From Marinifilum sp. D714 (GTDB taxonomy: Bacteria > Bacteroidota > Bacteroidia > Bacteroidales > Marinifilaceae), in NCBI RefSeq assembly GCF_030851345.1, contig NZ_JALPNU010000012.1:1-64000 (forward strand): a stretch of DNA of 64,000 nt, written 5' to 3'. A program made the position numbers and the translations under genes. The notes under the pieces were generated by a model. The model was not told where the DNA came from, searched no databases, and was given only the letters and a program-made list of their open reading frames with translations. Shown here in pieces: positions 55,876 through 63,974 of the stretch (position 1 is the first letter of the stretch; the number at the start of each line of letters is the position of its first letter).

Positions 55876-55880
55876 ATTTG
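55873..55880 (+). promoter_or_regulatory. Promoter -7 box for the half-helicase
   Basis: TAAATTTG, whose first three bases are the VWA stop codon; 29 nt before the ATG at 55909. It lets the downstream gene be expressed independently of the VWA gene. Confidence 0.45.
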
Positions 55881-55908
55881 CCACATTCAAACAAAAAAGC
55901 AAAAGAAG

Positions 55909-56526
55909 ATGTTCTTAAAAAAATTAGATCAGCATTTATTGGAAGCCTTAGAAGAATACGGCTTTGAAACACCAACAAAAGTTCAAAAACAGAGTATTTC
56001 AAAAATAAAAAGTGGTGTTGATTTAATGATTCGTGCCGATGAAAAAAGTGGTAAATCATCTACCATTGTAATTGGTGTAATTCAACAATTAAAATCGGAA
56101 TTCGAAGATGTACCAAGAGCTTTAATTATTGTCTCGAGCAGAGAAAAATCTATTGAGATGAAAGAACAATTTGAGGCATTGGGACAAAATACTGATTTAA
56201 GAGTTTTTTGCGAAGGTGATGCAGGAAATCTTCACGATTTAAGAGATAAGATATATGCAGGCTCGGATGTTGTAATTGCAACAGCTAAAAAATTAAATGA
56301 GTTATATTCATTTAGTGGAATTAATCTGAACAATTTAAAAATGTTCATCATTGATGATGCCGAACTAATTATGAGAGATCAGATTTTGTCTGAAATCAAC
56401 AGACTATCTCCATATATTCCAAAATCTCAACGTATTGTTTTCTGTGAAAGATTTACGGTTCAAATGGATAAATTTATGGATGAAAACATGAACTTTCCAA
56501 CAATACTAGATATTAAAAGCGAATAA
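55909..56526 (+). CDS. Half-length DEAD-box-like protein (RecA domain 1 only)
   Basis: 205 residues matching only the first RecA-like domain of DEAD-box RNA helicases. A Q-motif-like start (YGFETPTKVQKQSI), Walker A replaced by ADEKSGKSS (residues 43-51), a degenerate motif Ia and motif II DDAE (149-152) in place of DEAD. The second domain with motifs IV-VI is absent, and the next 50 bp hold a terminator, so this is not a frameshift. It is probably unable to unwind RNA by itself and may be a regulatory or RNA-binding derivative. That is inference. Confidence 0.75.
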   Translation: MFLKKLDQHLLEALEEYGFETPTKVQKQSISKIKSGVDLMIRADEKSGKSSTIVIGVIQQLKSEFEDVPRALIIVSSREKSIEMKEQFEALGQNTDLRVFCEGDAGNLHDLRDKIYAGSDVVIATAKKLNELYSFSGINLNNLKMFIIDDAELIMRDQILSEINRLSPYIPKSQRIVFCERFTVQMDKFMDENMNFPTILDIKSE

Positions 56527-56532
56527 AATGCA

Positions 56533-56560
56533 AAAGCCTCCAAGTTTTGGAGGCTTTCTT
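56533..56560. terminator. Shared bidirectional terminator
   Basis: AAAGCCTCCAA, loop GTT, TTGGAGGCTTT (56533-56557) between the convergent half-helicase and dps genes, with T-rich tails on both strands. Confidence 0.88.
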
Positions 56561-56578
56561 ATTCTCAACACATTCGAA

Positions 56579-57058
56579 TTACTTTAAGTAAGCTTTTAAC
56601 ATCCAGTTAATTTTCTCCAAATAAGAAATATAAGCTGGTAGTATGTCCAAAGTTCCCTCATCTTCATTCTCATTTGCTTCCGCAATTACATTTCTCACTT
56701 TTTCGATCAATATTTCATGTGAGTTAACAACCTGTTGAACCATTTCCTCTCCACTTGTGTTAGAGTTTACTTCCTGAATGGTTGAAATTGCTACATAATC
56801 AGAGTAGTTTCCCAATGGATGACCATCCAAGGTTAAGATACGCTCAGCAATTTCATCAACTTTATCACTTGCATCGGTATACAACTCTTCAAATTTTGCA
56901 TGCAATTCGAAGAAAGCACGTCCCCTTACATTCCAGTGAAAATTTCTTAAGTTTTGATAATACAACTGATAGTTTGCCAATAAAATTTGCAATTGTTCAA
57001 TTTCTCTTTCGTTTGCTGTTAACTCAACTGTTGCTTGATTCTCTTTTAGATTTTTCAT
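56579..57058 (-). CDS. dps: Dps-family ferritin-like DNA-protection protein
   Basis: 159 residues forming a four-helix ferritin-like bundle. The inter-subunit ferroxidase site is visible: His in NFHWNVRG, His/Glu in FFELHAKFEELY and Asp/Glu in ASDKVDEIAERI. Dps assembles as a 12-mer that oxidises iron with peroxide and can coat DNA. No long basic N-terminal tail is present, so DNA binding may be weak. Its upstream 272-bp spacer holds only weak promoter-like sequence (GATATTTG on the minus strand). Confidence 0.95.
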   Translation of the reverse strand: MKNLKENQATVELTANEREIEQLQILLANYQLYYQNLRNFHWNVRGRAFFELHAKFEELYTDASDKVDEIAERILTLDGHPLGNYSDYVAISTIQEVNSNTSGEEMVQQVVNSHEILIEKVRNVIAEANENEDEGTLDILPAYISYLEKINWMLKAYLK

Positions 57059-57330
57059 GATTCTTATTTTTTAATTATTGATTTGTCATTTTCTTTGATA
57101 CAAATATCAATAATTGAAAATAAGATGATTTTATAAACCTATAAGATTAACTTATGCTTGGTGAATGAAAAATTTGTACCTCTCTCATTATGTACATGAA
57201 AATTCGATAAATATATCAATTAGGATGATGAAAAATTTTGTTTAGCAACAATATTATCTAAATAATTTTATAGTTTAGTGCTTTTCAAAAAACTACTAAT
57301 ATTTATAAACCAGTAAATTAATTACCAAGT

Positions 57331-57789
57331 ATGAAAAAATTAGTTTTACTTTTCATTATTGCTTGTGGGCTTTTTATCGATGCTAGTGCTCAGTCATACG
57401 AATACAAAGTAATCACTACAGTAGAATCTATCGTTCCAATGGGTATTGGTCGTTCAAGAATTATTGAAGAAAAGTCTCCAATTGATGCTAACGCATTTAC
57501 TACAGAAAGAACCGATGGTAAAAAAAGTAAGCAAAAAGATGTTAAAAGATCTGATGCTAAAGTAAGTTTGTTTGCAGAAACAAAACTATTGAACTTCTAC
57601 AGTATTGCAGGTATCAATTTCCAAAACATTGCTTCTAACGATGCTTTAATTTCATCAAAAATCAATAGTTTGATTGAACAAGGTTATGAATTGGCTTTCG
57701 TTACCAGTGGTGTAGAAAGTGATAGTGGTAAAGGTGATGGAAAAGGGATCTTTATTACTCGCTTTATTTTCAAGAGATTGAAGCAGTAA
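57331..57789 (+). CDS. Small exported protein of unknown function
   Basis: 152 residues. Signal peptide 1-20 (KKLVLLFIIACGLF, then ASAQ). The mature part begins SYEYKVITTVESIVPMGIGRSRII and ends with a strand-rich GIFITRFIFKRL. It resembles a conserved Bacteroidota secreted family of beta-rich small proteins, but I assign no function. It is followed by its own terminator and then by the tandem hairpin array. Confidence 0.75.
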   Translation: MKKLVLLFIIACGLFIDASAQSYEYKVITTVESIVPMGIGRSRIIEEKSPIDANAFTTERTDGKKSKQKDVKRSDAKVSLFAETKLLNFYSIAGINFQNIASNDALISSKINSLIEQGYELAFVTSGVESDSGKGDGKGIFITRFIFKRLKQ

Positions 57790-57812
57790 TTTCAGAAAAA
57801 TATTTACAGCTA

Positions 57813-57840
57813 AGCCTCGAACAATGTTCGGGGCTTTTTT
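57813..57840 (+). terminator. Terminator after the small exported protein
   Basis: AGCCTCGAAC, loop AAT, GTTCGGGGCT (one G-T pair), running into six T residues; 24 nt past the stop codon. Confidence 0.88.
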
Positions 57841-58120
57841 GGATCATCTCGTCAATCAACTGACGGGCTTATTTTTTTGGGAAAACGAACTCCTGAACCA
57901 ATTCAGGGGCTTCTTTTTTGAGAAAACGAACTCCTGAACCAATTCAGGAACTTCTTTTTTGGGAAAATGATCTCCTCAGCCAATTGAGGAGCTTCTTTTT
58001 TGAGAAAATGATCTCCTCAGTCAATTGAGGAGCTTCTTTTTTGAGAAAACGACTTCCTCAGTCAATTTAGGGGCTTCTTTTTTGGGAGAATGACCTCTTC
58101 AGCCAACTGAAGAGCACATA
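57840..58120 (+). repeat. Tandem array of seven 41-bp terminator-like hairpins
   Basis: Units begin at 57840, 57881, 57922, 57963, 58004, 58045 and 58086, an exact 41-bp period. Most units contain GAAAAYGA, an inverted repeat around a CCAAT/TCAAT-like loop and, in all but the last, a run of six or seven T residues. The stem halves differ between units (CTCGTCA/TGACGGG, CTCCTGAA/TTCAGGGG, TCCTGAA/TTCAGGA, CTCCTCA/TGAGGAG twice, CTCTTCA/TGAAGAG) while pairing is kept; only the 58045 unit pairs poorly. It occupies most of the 405-bp gap between 57789 and 58195. Confidence 0.85.
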
Positions 58121-58134
58121 CAACAATCTGAATA

Positions 58135-58172
58135 GAATCAAAAAAGGGTGTTCTCATTAAGAAAACACCCTT
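58135..58172 (-). terminator. Terminator after the C1B peptidase
   Basis: AAGGGTGTT and AACACCCTT (58144-58152, 58164-58172) with an 11-nt loop, then TTTTTTGATT on the minus strand. Confidence 0.8.
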
Positions 58173-58194
58173 CCATATATCTTACAAGCAAAAT

Positions 58195-59583
58195 TTAGAA
58201 CATATAATCCCAAACTGGCAATTGTACTGGTTTGCTTTCTGAAGCCTTTTTAGCTTTTTCATCTAAGTACTTCTTGTTGATTACCACACGGAACATATAA
58301 GCATCGAACCATGCGTCGGTGAAAGTAATGTAACCATTGTGACCAGAACCTGATCCCCAAGAGTTCTCGAATTCCCATTTTACTGGCTTTTCGTTTTCAT
58401 CAACATCTACACCAACCAAGGCCATAGCATGTGAAGAACCAGACTGACGAGTTAAGACTCTTGCCTTTTTGTCCATATCGAACTCAACTCCCAATAATGA
58501 AGCGTAATCGTAAGTATTTACATCCATTACACCTGTCTTGCGATTGTGTTGCTTGCCCACATCACATGATGCATACATTGCCTCGTTATTCTTGATAGAA
58601 GCCAATGCAAATTTCTTGATATCTTCATTTGGCAAGTTCAAGTAAGTCCAGTTAACACCTTCCGAAACGTTTCTGTAATTCTTAATTTCATAAACTTTGT
58701 AATACTCACGAGTAGGATCGTTCATGATCATTACCATTTCGATATCAGCATACCCAGGAGCAACTTCTTCTAAAAATTGCTGAGGAGTGTAAGTTTTGCT
58801 TTCGCTGATATTTCCTTTCGAATCCTTAAATCTCCATTCGAATTCCACTGGCGGTTCACCTAAACCTAAAGCAAGCATTCTGTAAATTGATTTTAAAGCT
58901 TCAACTTTAGCAGCTTCCAATTTCTTTGCCGATGCCTTTTCTGCAGCCAACATTCTTAGCTTGTAACCTTCTCCTCTTAACTTCTCATTCAATAGCTTAC
59001 CGATTTCGCGAGTTTTGTTACTCACTTTTGTTTCTGGCATAATCTCAGCTGGAACTACACCATACTTTTTAGCCACATTATAGAATGAGTTCCATACTCC
59101 ACCATCACCAACAGGAGACTTAAAGTAAGTTACAACTTCACGATCATCCATATCACGATCGGCAGTTGCAATAATATTTTCAAGGAACAAGTTTGATTTC
59201 TCAAACATATCCCAGAAATAGTTATAGTTGTGAGAAAAATCGAATGCATTCAAGTTGAATTTCTTCATTGCATAGGGACGAATGGTATTCATAGAAGTAA
59301 ACATCCAACATCTTCCTGAACTTTCCTGATCGGTAATCCCTTTTACATCCACTCTGTATTTAAAGTAATGATCGGTTTTTCCAATTTTTGATCTGTTCAA
59401 AGATAATTCTCTAATACTTTCCGTATTTGTAATCGCGTTTTGGATTGCTTGTGTATTTGCATCTAACTTAAAGCTGGAACGAATCTCTTCAAGTGTTTTT
59501 GCATCTACAGATCCTGATTTCTGAGCTTGTGATACTCCTGTTAATGCCAAAAGCATTGCAGGAACCAATAATAACTTTCTCAT
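58195..59583 (-). CDS. Exported C1B cysteine peptidase (bleomycin hydrolase / PepC type)
   Basis: 462 residues from the ATG at 59583; the frame is open to 59625, but the signal peptide (MRKLLLVPAMLLALTG, then SQAQ) starts here. Papain-type triad: Cys92 in SSGRCWMF, His in SSHAMALVGV, Asn in FENSWG. DQESSGRCW and the LNAFDFSHNYNYFWD block match the C1B subfamily, which forms hexameric aminopeptidases. Classical PepC/BLH is cytoplasmic; here the signal peptide predicts periplasmic or outer location. Monocistronic with a well-formed promoter. Confidence 0.9.
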   Translation of the reverse strand: MRKLLLVPAMLLALTGVSQAQKSGSVDAKTLEEIRSSFKLDANTQAIQNAITNTESIRELSLNRSKIGKTDHYFKYRVDVKGITDQESSGRCWMFTSMNTIRPYAMKKFNLNAFDFSHNYNYFWDMFEKSNLFLENIIATADRDMDDREVVTYFKSPVGDGGVWNSFYNVAKKYGVVPAEIMPETKVSNKTREIGKLLNEKLRGEGYKLRMLAAEKASAKKLEAAKVEALKSIYRMLALGLGEPPVEFEWRFKDSKGNISESKTYTPQQFLEEVAPGYADIEMVMIMNDPTREYYKVYEIKNYRNVSEGVNWTYLNLPNEDIKKFALASIKNNEAMYASCDVGKQHNRKTGVMDVNTYDYASLLGVEFDMDKKARVLTRQSGSSHAMALVGVDVDENEKPVKWEFENSWGSGSGHNGYITFTDAWFDAYMFRVVINKKYLDEKAKKASESKPVQLPVWDYMF

Positions 59584-59622
59584 CTGTACTGTTTGTTTTT
59601 GTTGGTTGTTAAATTGTCCACA

Positions 59623-59650
59623 CAAACATATAAATTAAAATAGGAATCAA
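59623..59650 (-). promoter_or_regulatory. Promoter of the C1B peptidase
   Basis: Minus-strand TTG (59648-59650), 17-nt spacer, TATGTTTG (59623-59630). It lies within the longer reading frame's upstream region and supports the ATG at 59583. Confidence 0.6.
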
Positions 59651-59690
59651 GAAAGTTGTAGAACAGGTAAGTCATTTAAAGTTCAAATTT

Positions 59691-59722
59691 TTCAAACAAA
59701 AAACCCGAGGCAAAACCTCGGG
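59691..59722 (-). terminator. Terminator after lpdA
   Basis: CCCGAGG, loop CAAAA, CCTCGGG (59704-59722), then TTTTTTTG on the minus strand, about 80 nt past the lpdA stop. Confidence 0.85.
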
Positions 59723-59801
59723 CTGTTTCTGTTTTCCCTTTTTTGGGAATATTTTTTAGAGAAAATTCAAGTTCTTGCAACTTGATACTCTTTCCTTTTC
59801 C

Positions 59802-61196
59802 TTAGATATGAATCACCTCATCGTAAGCAGCAGCTGCAGCTTCCATAACTGCCTCTGACATGGTTGGGTGAGGGTGAATTGCTTTGATCAATTCGTGACC
59901 TGTAGTTTCTAACTTACGAGCAACAATTAATTCTGCAATCATTTCAGTAACGTTGGCACCAATCATATGAGCACCTAACAACTCTCCATATTTCGCATCA
60001 AATATTAATTTTACGAAACCTTCGTTAGCACCTGCAGCACTTGCCTTACCTGAAGCTGAGAATGGGAATTTACCAATCTTCACTTCATGACCAGCATCTT
60101 TAGCTGCTTGTTCTGTCATACCCATTGAAGCTACTTCAGGAACTGTGTAAGTACATCCTGGAATTGTAGTATAATCGATAGGTTCAACTTTCATACCTGC
60201 AATTTTCTCAACACAAGTAATCCCTTCAGCCGAAGCAACGTGCGCCAAAGCAGGGCCTTTTACGATGTCACCAATAGCGTAAACACCTTCAACATTTGTG
60301 CGGTAGTAATCATCTACAATCACACGTCCATTTTCAGTTGCTACACCTACTTCTTCAAGACCAATACCTTCAGTATTTGGAGTAATACCTACAGCAGAAA
60401 GAACGACTTCGCACTCGTGCACTTCCATCTCTCCTTTCTTGTTCTTGATGTTCACCTTAAGATTTCCTTCTTCACCTTCCACCGATTCCACTGTAGAGTG
60501 AGTCATAACCTTGATCTTGTTCTTCTTGAATGAACGTCCCATTTGCTTCGATACCTCCTCGTCTTCAACAGGAAGAATATTTGGCATGAACTCTACCAAA
60601 GTTACCTTAGTTCCCATAGTTGAATAGAAGTAAGCAAACTCAGATCCAATTGCACCAGATCCAACAACAATCATCGATTTAGGCAATTTCTCAAGCGTCA
60701 ATGCCTTTCTGTAACCAATAATTCTTTTTCCATCTTGAGGAAGATTTGGCAATTCGCGTGAACGAGCACCTGTTGCCAAAATAATATGCTTTGCTTCGTA
60801 AGTAGTTTTGATACCATCTTCAGCTGAAACTTCAACCTGCTTGTTACCAATTAGCTTTCCGAAACCGTTTAGAACTTCAATCTTATTCTTTTTGAAAAGA
60901 TACTGAATACCACCGCTCATCTTTTCAGCCACACCGCGACTACGAGCAACAACTTTTTCAAAATCAGCTTTTACATCACCATCAACAGCCAAACCATAAT
61001 CGCCTGCATGTTTCATGTATTCAAAAACTTGTGCCGATTTCAACAAAGATTTTGTAGGGATACATCCCCAGTTCAAACAAATACCACCCAGTTCAGCACG
61101 TTCTACAACTGCTACTTTCATTCCCAATTGTGAAGCACGAATGGCAGCTACGTATCCACCAGGACCACTTCCTACTACTATTAAATCGTAACTCAT
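59802..61196 (-). CDS. lpdA: Dihydrolipoyl dehydrogenase
   Basis: 464 residues. FAD-binding GSGPGGYVAAIRASQLG at the N-terminus, redox-active Cys40 and Cys45 in GGICLNWGCIPTKSLL, NAD-binding VGSGAIGSEFAYFYSTMG, second FAD motif VYAIGDIVKGPALAHVASAEG and the C-terminal His-Glu dyad in HPHPTMSEA. It reoxidises lipoyl groups of 2-oxoacid dehydrogenases or the glycine cleavage system. The other complex subunits are not adjacent, so the gene stands alone here. Confidence 0.97.
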   Translation of the reverse strand: MSYDLIVVGSGPGGYVAAIRASQLGMKVAVVERAELGGICLNWGCIPTKSLLKSAQVFEYMKHAGDYGLAVDGDVKADFEKVVARSRGVAEKMSGGIQYLFKKNKIEVLNGFGKLIGNKQVEVSAEDGIKTTYEAKHIILATGARSRELPNLPQDGKRIIGYRKALTLEKLPKSMIVVGSGAIGSEFAYFYSTMGTKVTLVEFMPNILPVEDEEVSKQMGRSFKKNKIKVMTHSTVESVEGEEGNLKVNIKNKKGEMEVHECEVVLSAVGITPNTEGIGLEEVGVATENGRVIVDDYYRTNVEGVYAIGDIVKGPALAHVASAEGITCVEKIAGMKVEPIDYTTIPGCTYTVPEVASMGMTEQAAKDAGHEVKIGKFPFSASGKASAAGANEGFVKLIFDAKYGELLGAHMIGANVTEMIAELIVARKLETTGHELIKAIHPHPTMSEAVMEAAAAAYDEVIHI

Positions 61197-61287
61197 TTTT
61201 ATTTTGTTGTTTATGTTAGTACAAATTTCGCTCTGCTAATTTAATACAGATACTTTTATATATTAATTTATTGATAGAAAAATTCTT

Positions 61288-62142
61288 CTATCCTATTTTT
61301 TCTACTTTAATTCCTTCTTTCCTTCTTATTGCAATCATTGACAACTGCACCAATTTGGCAATCACAAATAAAATTACAAATGAAAATATAATGGTTGCTC
61401 CCGAAGGTGCATTAATTTTATACGAAACCAGTAAACCAATAAAAGAACCTAATAAACCAAATCCTATTGATCCAAAAATCATTCTCTTAAAGTCCTTCGT
61501 AAACATATTGGCAATGGTTTGTGGAATGGTTAGGAACGAAATTACCAGAATAATTCCTACCACACGTATGTTCAAAACAATTGCCAAAGCTACCAAGGCA
61601 ATCATCAGGTAACTGATAAAATGAACTGGAATACGCTGAGTTTTAGCAAATTCTTCATCAAAGGCTACATACAAAATCGGCTTCAAGAATATGGCAAAAA
61701 TAAGAATTGTTAAAATGCTTAACCCCAACAATAGCAATAAGTCCAAACTACCAACAGTTAGTATATTCCCAAACAAAAAGCTCATTAAATTAGGAGCATA
61801 ACCAGGAGTCATGTATATAAATATGATCCCCAATGCCATTCCCAATGCCCATAGAATTCCAATAACAGAGTCCTGCCTCACATCAGTTTTCTTCGACAAC
61901 CATTCAATCCCAAAAGCTGATAAAACACCAAAAAGAGCAGCTCCCAATATTGGATTCAATCCCATATACCAGGCAATTCCAATTCCTCCAAAAGATGCAT
62001 GGGTAATTCCACCACTAATAAATACAATGCGACGTGCAACGATGTATGAGCCAATAATACCGCAAGTAATACTAGCCATTATTGCAGCAAATACCGCATT
62101 GGTAAAAAATTGATATTGAAATAATTCAAATATAGAGTTCAT
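61288..62142 (-). CDS. znuB: Zinc/manganese ABC transporter permease (ZnuB-like, ABC-3)
   Basis: 284 residues with eight or nine membrane helices. Typical ABC-3 blocks are visible: GSYIVARRIVFISGGITHASFGGIGIAW near the N-terminus and a long RVVGIILVISFLTIPQTIA segment. It starts 4 bp after znuC, closing a znuA-znuC-znuB operon. Metal specificity, zinc rather than manganese, is inferred from the binding protein. Confidence 0.92.
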   Translation of the reverse strand: MNSIFELFQYQFFTNAVFAAIMASITCGIIGSYIVARRIVFISGGITHASFGGIGIAWYMGLNPILGAALFGVLSAFGIEWLSKKTDVRQDSVIGILWALGMALGIIFIYMTPGYAPNLMSFLFGNILTVGSLDLLLLLGLSILTILIFAIFLKPILYVAFDEEFAKTQRIPVHFISYLMIALVALAIVLNIRVVGIILVISFLTIPQTIANMFTKDFKRMIFGSIGFGLLGSFIGLLVSYKINAPSGATIIFSFVILFVIAKLVQLSMIAIRRKEGIKVEKIG

Positions 62143-62146
62143 ATTA

Positions 62147-62875
62147 CTAATGATGCTTTAGTACGCGATGCGGAACTTCTCCGTGAGTGATTAAATCGAT
62201 TGGACAATTATAAGCTTTTAGCTGCTCTTGCGATATGATATTGGAATCGTGATAACACAATGTTTGATTTACACAAGCAATGGTTTTTACGTGCGAACAA
62301 ATGGTTCCAACATCGTGCGATACAATGATAATTGCAATGTGATCATTCAATTGATCTAAAATATCATACAATTCCCCCTCAAAATTACTGTCCACATAAG
62401 TATCTGGTTCATCTAAAATCAACAGTTGGGGATCTGAAATAATTGCTCTACACAAAAACACCCTTTGCAACTGCCCTCCTGAAAGCTCACCAATGTTCTT
62501 TTTTTTCAAATGAAGAATGCCCATTTGATCCATCAATTCATTCGCACGCTTTCGATTCTCCGGACTATATTTACCAAATAATTTCTTCACCCCCATCAAA
62601 CCAGATAAAACCACATCTTGAACAGAAATCGGAAATTTTTTATCGATTTGATTGATTTGAGGCAAATAACCAATCGTACTTCCATTCACGTGCATTTCTC
62701 CACTTACAGGCTTTAAAATTCCTAGAATCACCTTTAGTAAGGTAGTTTTACCACCTCCATTTGGTCCTATGATTCCAACAAAATCATTTTGATTCACTAC
62801 CAGGTCGACATCTTTCAACACCAACTTATCGTCGTAGGCTGCATTTATGGATTTCAGTTCCAGAAGTTTGTTCAT
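62147..62875 (-). CDS. znuC: Zinc/manganese ABC transporter ATPase (ZnuC-like)
   Basis: 242 residues. Walker A GPNGGGKTTLLK, Q-loop in TIGYLPQINQIDKKFPISV, signature LSGGQLQRVFLCRAI, Walker B LLILDEPDTYVD and switch His in SHDVG. Asp in DEPDTYVD replaces the usual Thr-Gly/Ala-Gly segment. It has no regulatory extension and sits 15 bp after znuA and 4 bp before znuB. Confidence 0.94.
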   Translation of the reverse strand: MNKLLELKSINAAYDDKLVLKDVDLVVNQNDFVGIIGPNGGGKTTLLKVILGILKPVSGEMHVNGSTIGYLPQINQIDKKFPISVQDVVLSGLMGVKKLFGKYSPENRKRANELMDQMGILHLKKKNIGELSGGQLQRVFLCRAIISDPQLLILDEPDTYVDSNFEGELYDILDQLNDHIAIIIVSHDVGTICSHVKTIACVNQTLCYHDSNIISQEQLKAYNCPIDLITHGEVPHRVLKHH

Positions 62876-62890
62876 CTTAGTTTTTTGAAT

Positions 62891-63763
62891 TTAAGCGTCA
62901 CCTTTTAAGTGATTGATAATGCTTTTCATTTCAGCCATCCAATCTTCATTCAAAGGATCAATTTGAATTACCTCAGCCTTAATCTCTTTTGCAATGGCTT
63001 CGGCATTTTCTTTATTGAATTGCTTCTGAATAAAGACAACCTTAATGTCATGTTTTTCAGCCTCACCAATTAAATGCTGCATATGAGCTGGTGAAGGTTC
63101 TTTCCCATGTAATTCAATTGGAATTTGATTCAAGCCATAATCACGAGCCAAATAGGTCAATGCTGGATGAAATATCATAAATGACTTGTGTTTAGCTCCT
63201 GCAAAAACTTCTTCTGATTTTTGATCCAACATTTCCAATTCTGAAAGGAATTGATCCATATTCTTTTTATAGGCTTCTTTCTTCTCTGGAGCCAATTGCA
63301 CCAAACCATTGTATAAATTTTGAACAATTTGAATAACTGCTTTTGGCGAAGACCATGTATGTGGATCAATACCTCCTTCATGAAAATGGTCGCCATGCTG
63401 AACTTCAGGACCACGAATCAATTCAATTCCTTTGGATAGATTGTAAACCTTTATTTCTCCTGCTGCTTTAATCATGTTGTTCATCCAGGTATTTTCGAAA
63501 GGGATGTGTCCGATTTTAAAGTAAGCAACCGATTTTGCAACCTGCTCCATTTGCATTGGAGTTGGTTCGTAGGTTGCAGGACTACCTCCTGGAGGAATTA
63601 AAATATTAACCTGAAAGTCATTCCCAGCAATTCGTTCCACAAAATATTTCTGAGGTAAAATACTTACCGAAATTTGATTTTCGTTTTTTTTAGCTTGCTT
63701 TGGTTGACAAGAATATATTCCGAATATTAATACGGAAAGAATAAGAATATTAACAAATCTCAT
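62891..63763 (-). CDS. znuA: Zinc-binding lipoprotein of an ABC transporter (ZnuA-like)
   Basis: 290 residues. The lipoprotein signal ends at IYSCQ (Cys19). Cluster A-I binding-protein fold with ATYEPTP, a short His-rich loop (VQHGDHFHEGG, about 121-131), DPHTW (His135), FHPALTYLARDYGL and IDPLNEDW. The first metal ligand of the family, a His in the position before TYEPTP, is Ala here (GGSPATYEPTP). The His-rich loop favours zinc over manganese. First gene of the operon, with a good promoter. Confidence 0.93.
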   Translation of the reverse strand: MRFVNILILSVLIFGIYSCQPKQAKKNENQISVSILPQKYFVERIAGNDFQVNILIPPGGSPATYEPTPMQMEQVAKSVAYFKIGHIPFENTWMNNMIKAAGEIKVYNLSKGIELIRGPEVQHGDHFHEGGIDPHTWSSPKAVIQIVQNLYNGLVQLAPEKKEAYKKNMDQFLSELEMLDQKSEEVFAGAKHKSFMIFHPALTYLARDYGLNQIPIELHGKEPSPAHMQHLIGEAEKHDIKVVFIQKQFNKENAEAIAKEIKAEVIQIDPLNEDWMAEMKSIINHLKGDA

Positions 63764-63803
63764 TTGTTTATTGAATTAATTTATTTAGATCTGATTTAAA
63801 TAA

Positions 63804-63832
63804 CAAAAGTATATATTTTTTCGAATCAACAA
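63804..63832 (-). promoter_or_regulatory. Promoter of the znu operon
   Basis: TACTTTTG at 63804-63811 with TTG elements 15 and 18 nt upstream (63827-63829 and 63830-63832) on the minus strand; 41 nt before the znuA ATG. No Zur box was recognised. Confidence 0.55.
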
Positions 63833-63915
63833 TTGAAATTCTCCTTAAAAATGACTCCAAGCACTGCTGTTTTATTGTATGATTCAGAATAATGAATTTA
63901 GTCAAATTCCAATTA

Positions 63916-63951
63916 CAAACAAAAAGCCCGACAGAAAGAAATCCATCGGGC
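63916..63951 (-). terminator. Terminator of the gene at the right edge
   Basis: GCCCGA and TCGGGC (63926-63931, 63946-63951) with a 14-nt loop, followed on the minus strand by TTTTTGTTTG. It lies 24 nt past the stop of the partial gene. Confidence 0.75.
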
Positions 63952-63974
63952 CAATTTTAATATCTTAAAATATA

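Noticed and set aside
57840-58120. CRISPR array
   Set aside because: The 41-bp units are contiguous with no unique spacers, the T-runs mark terminators, and no cas gene is present.
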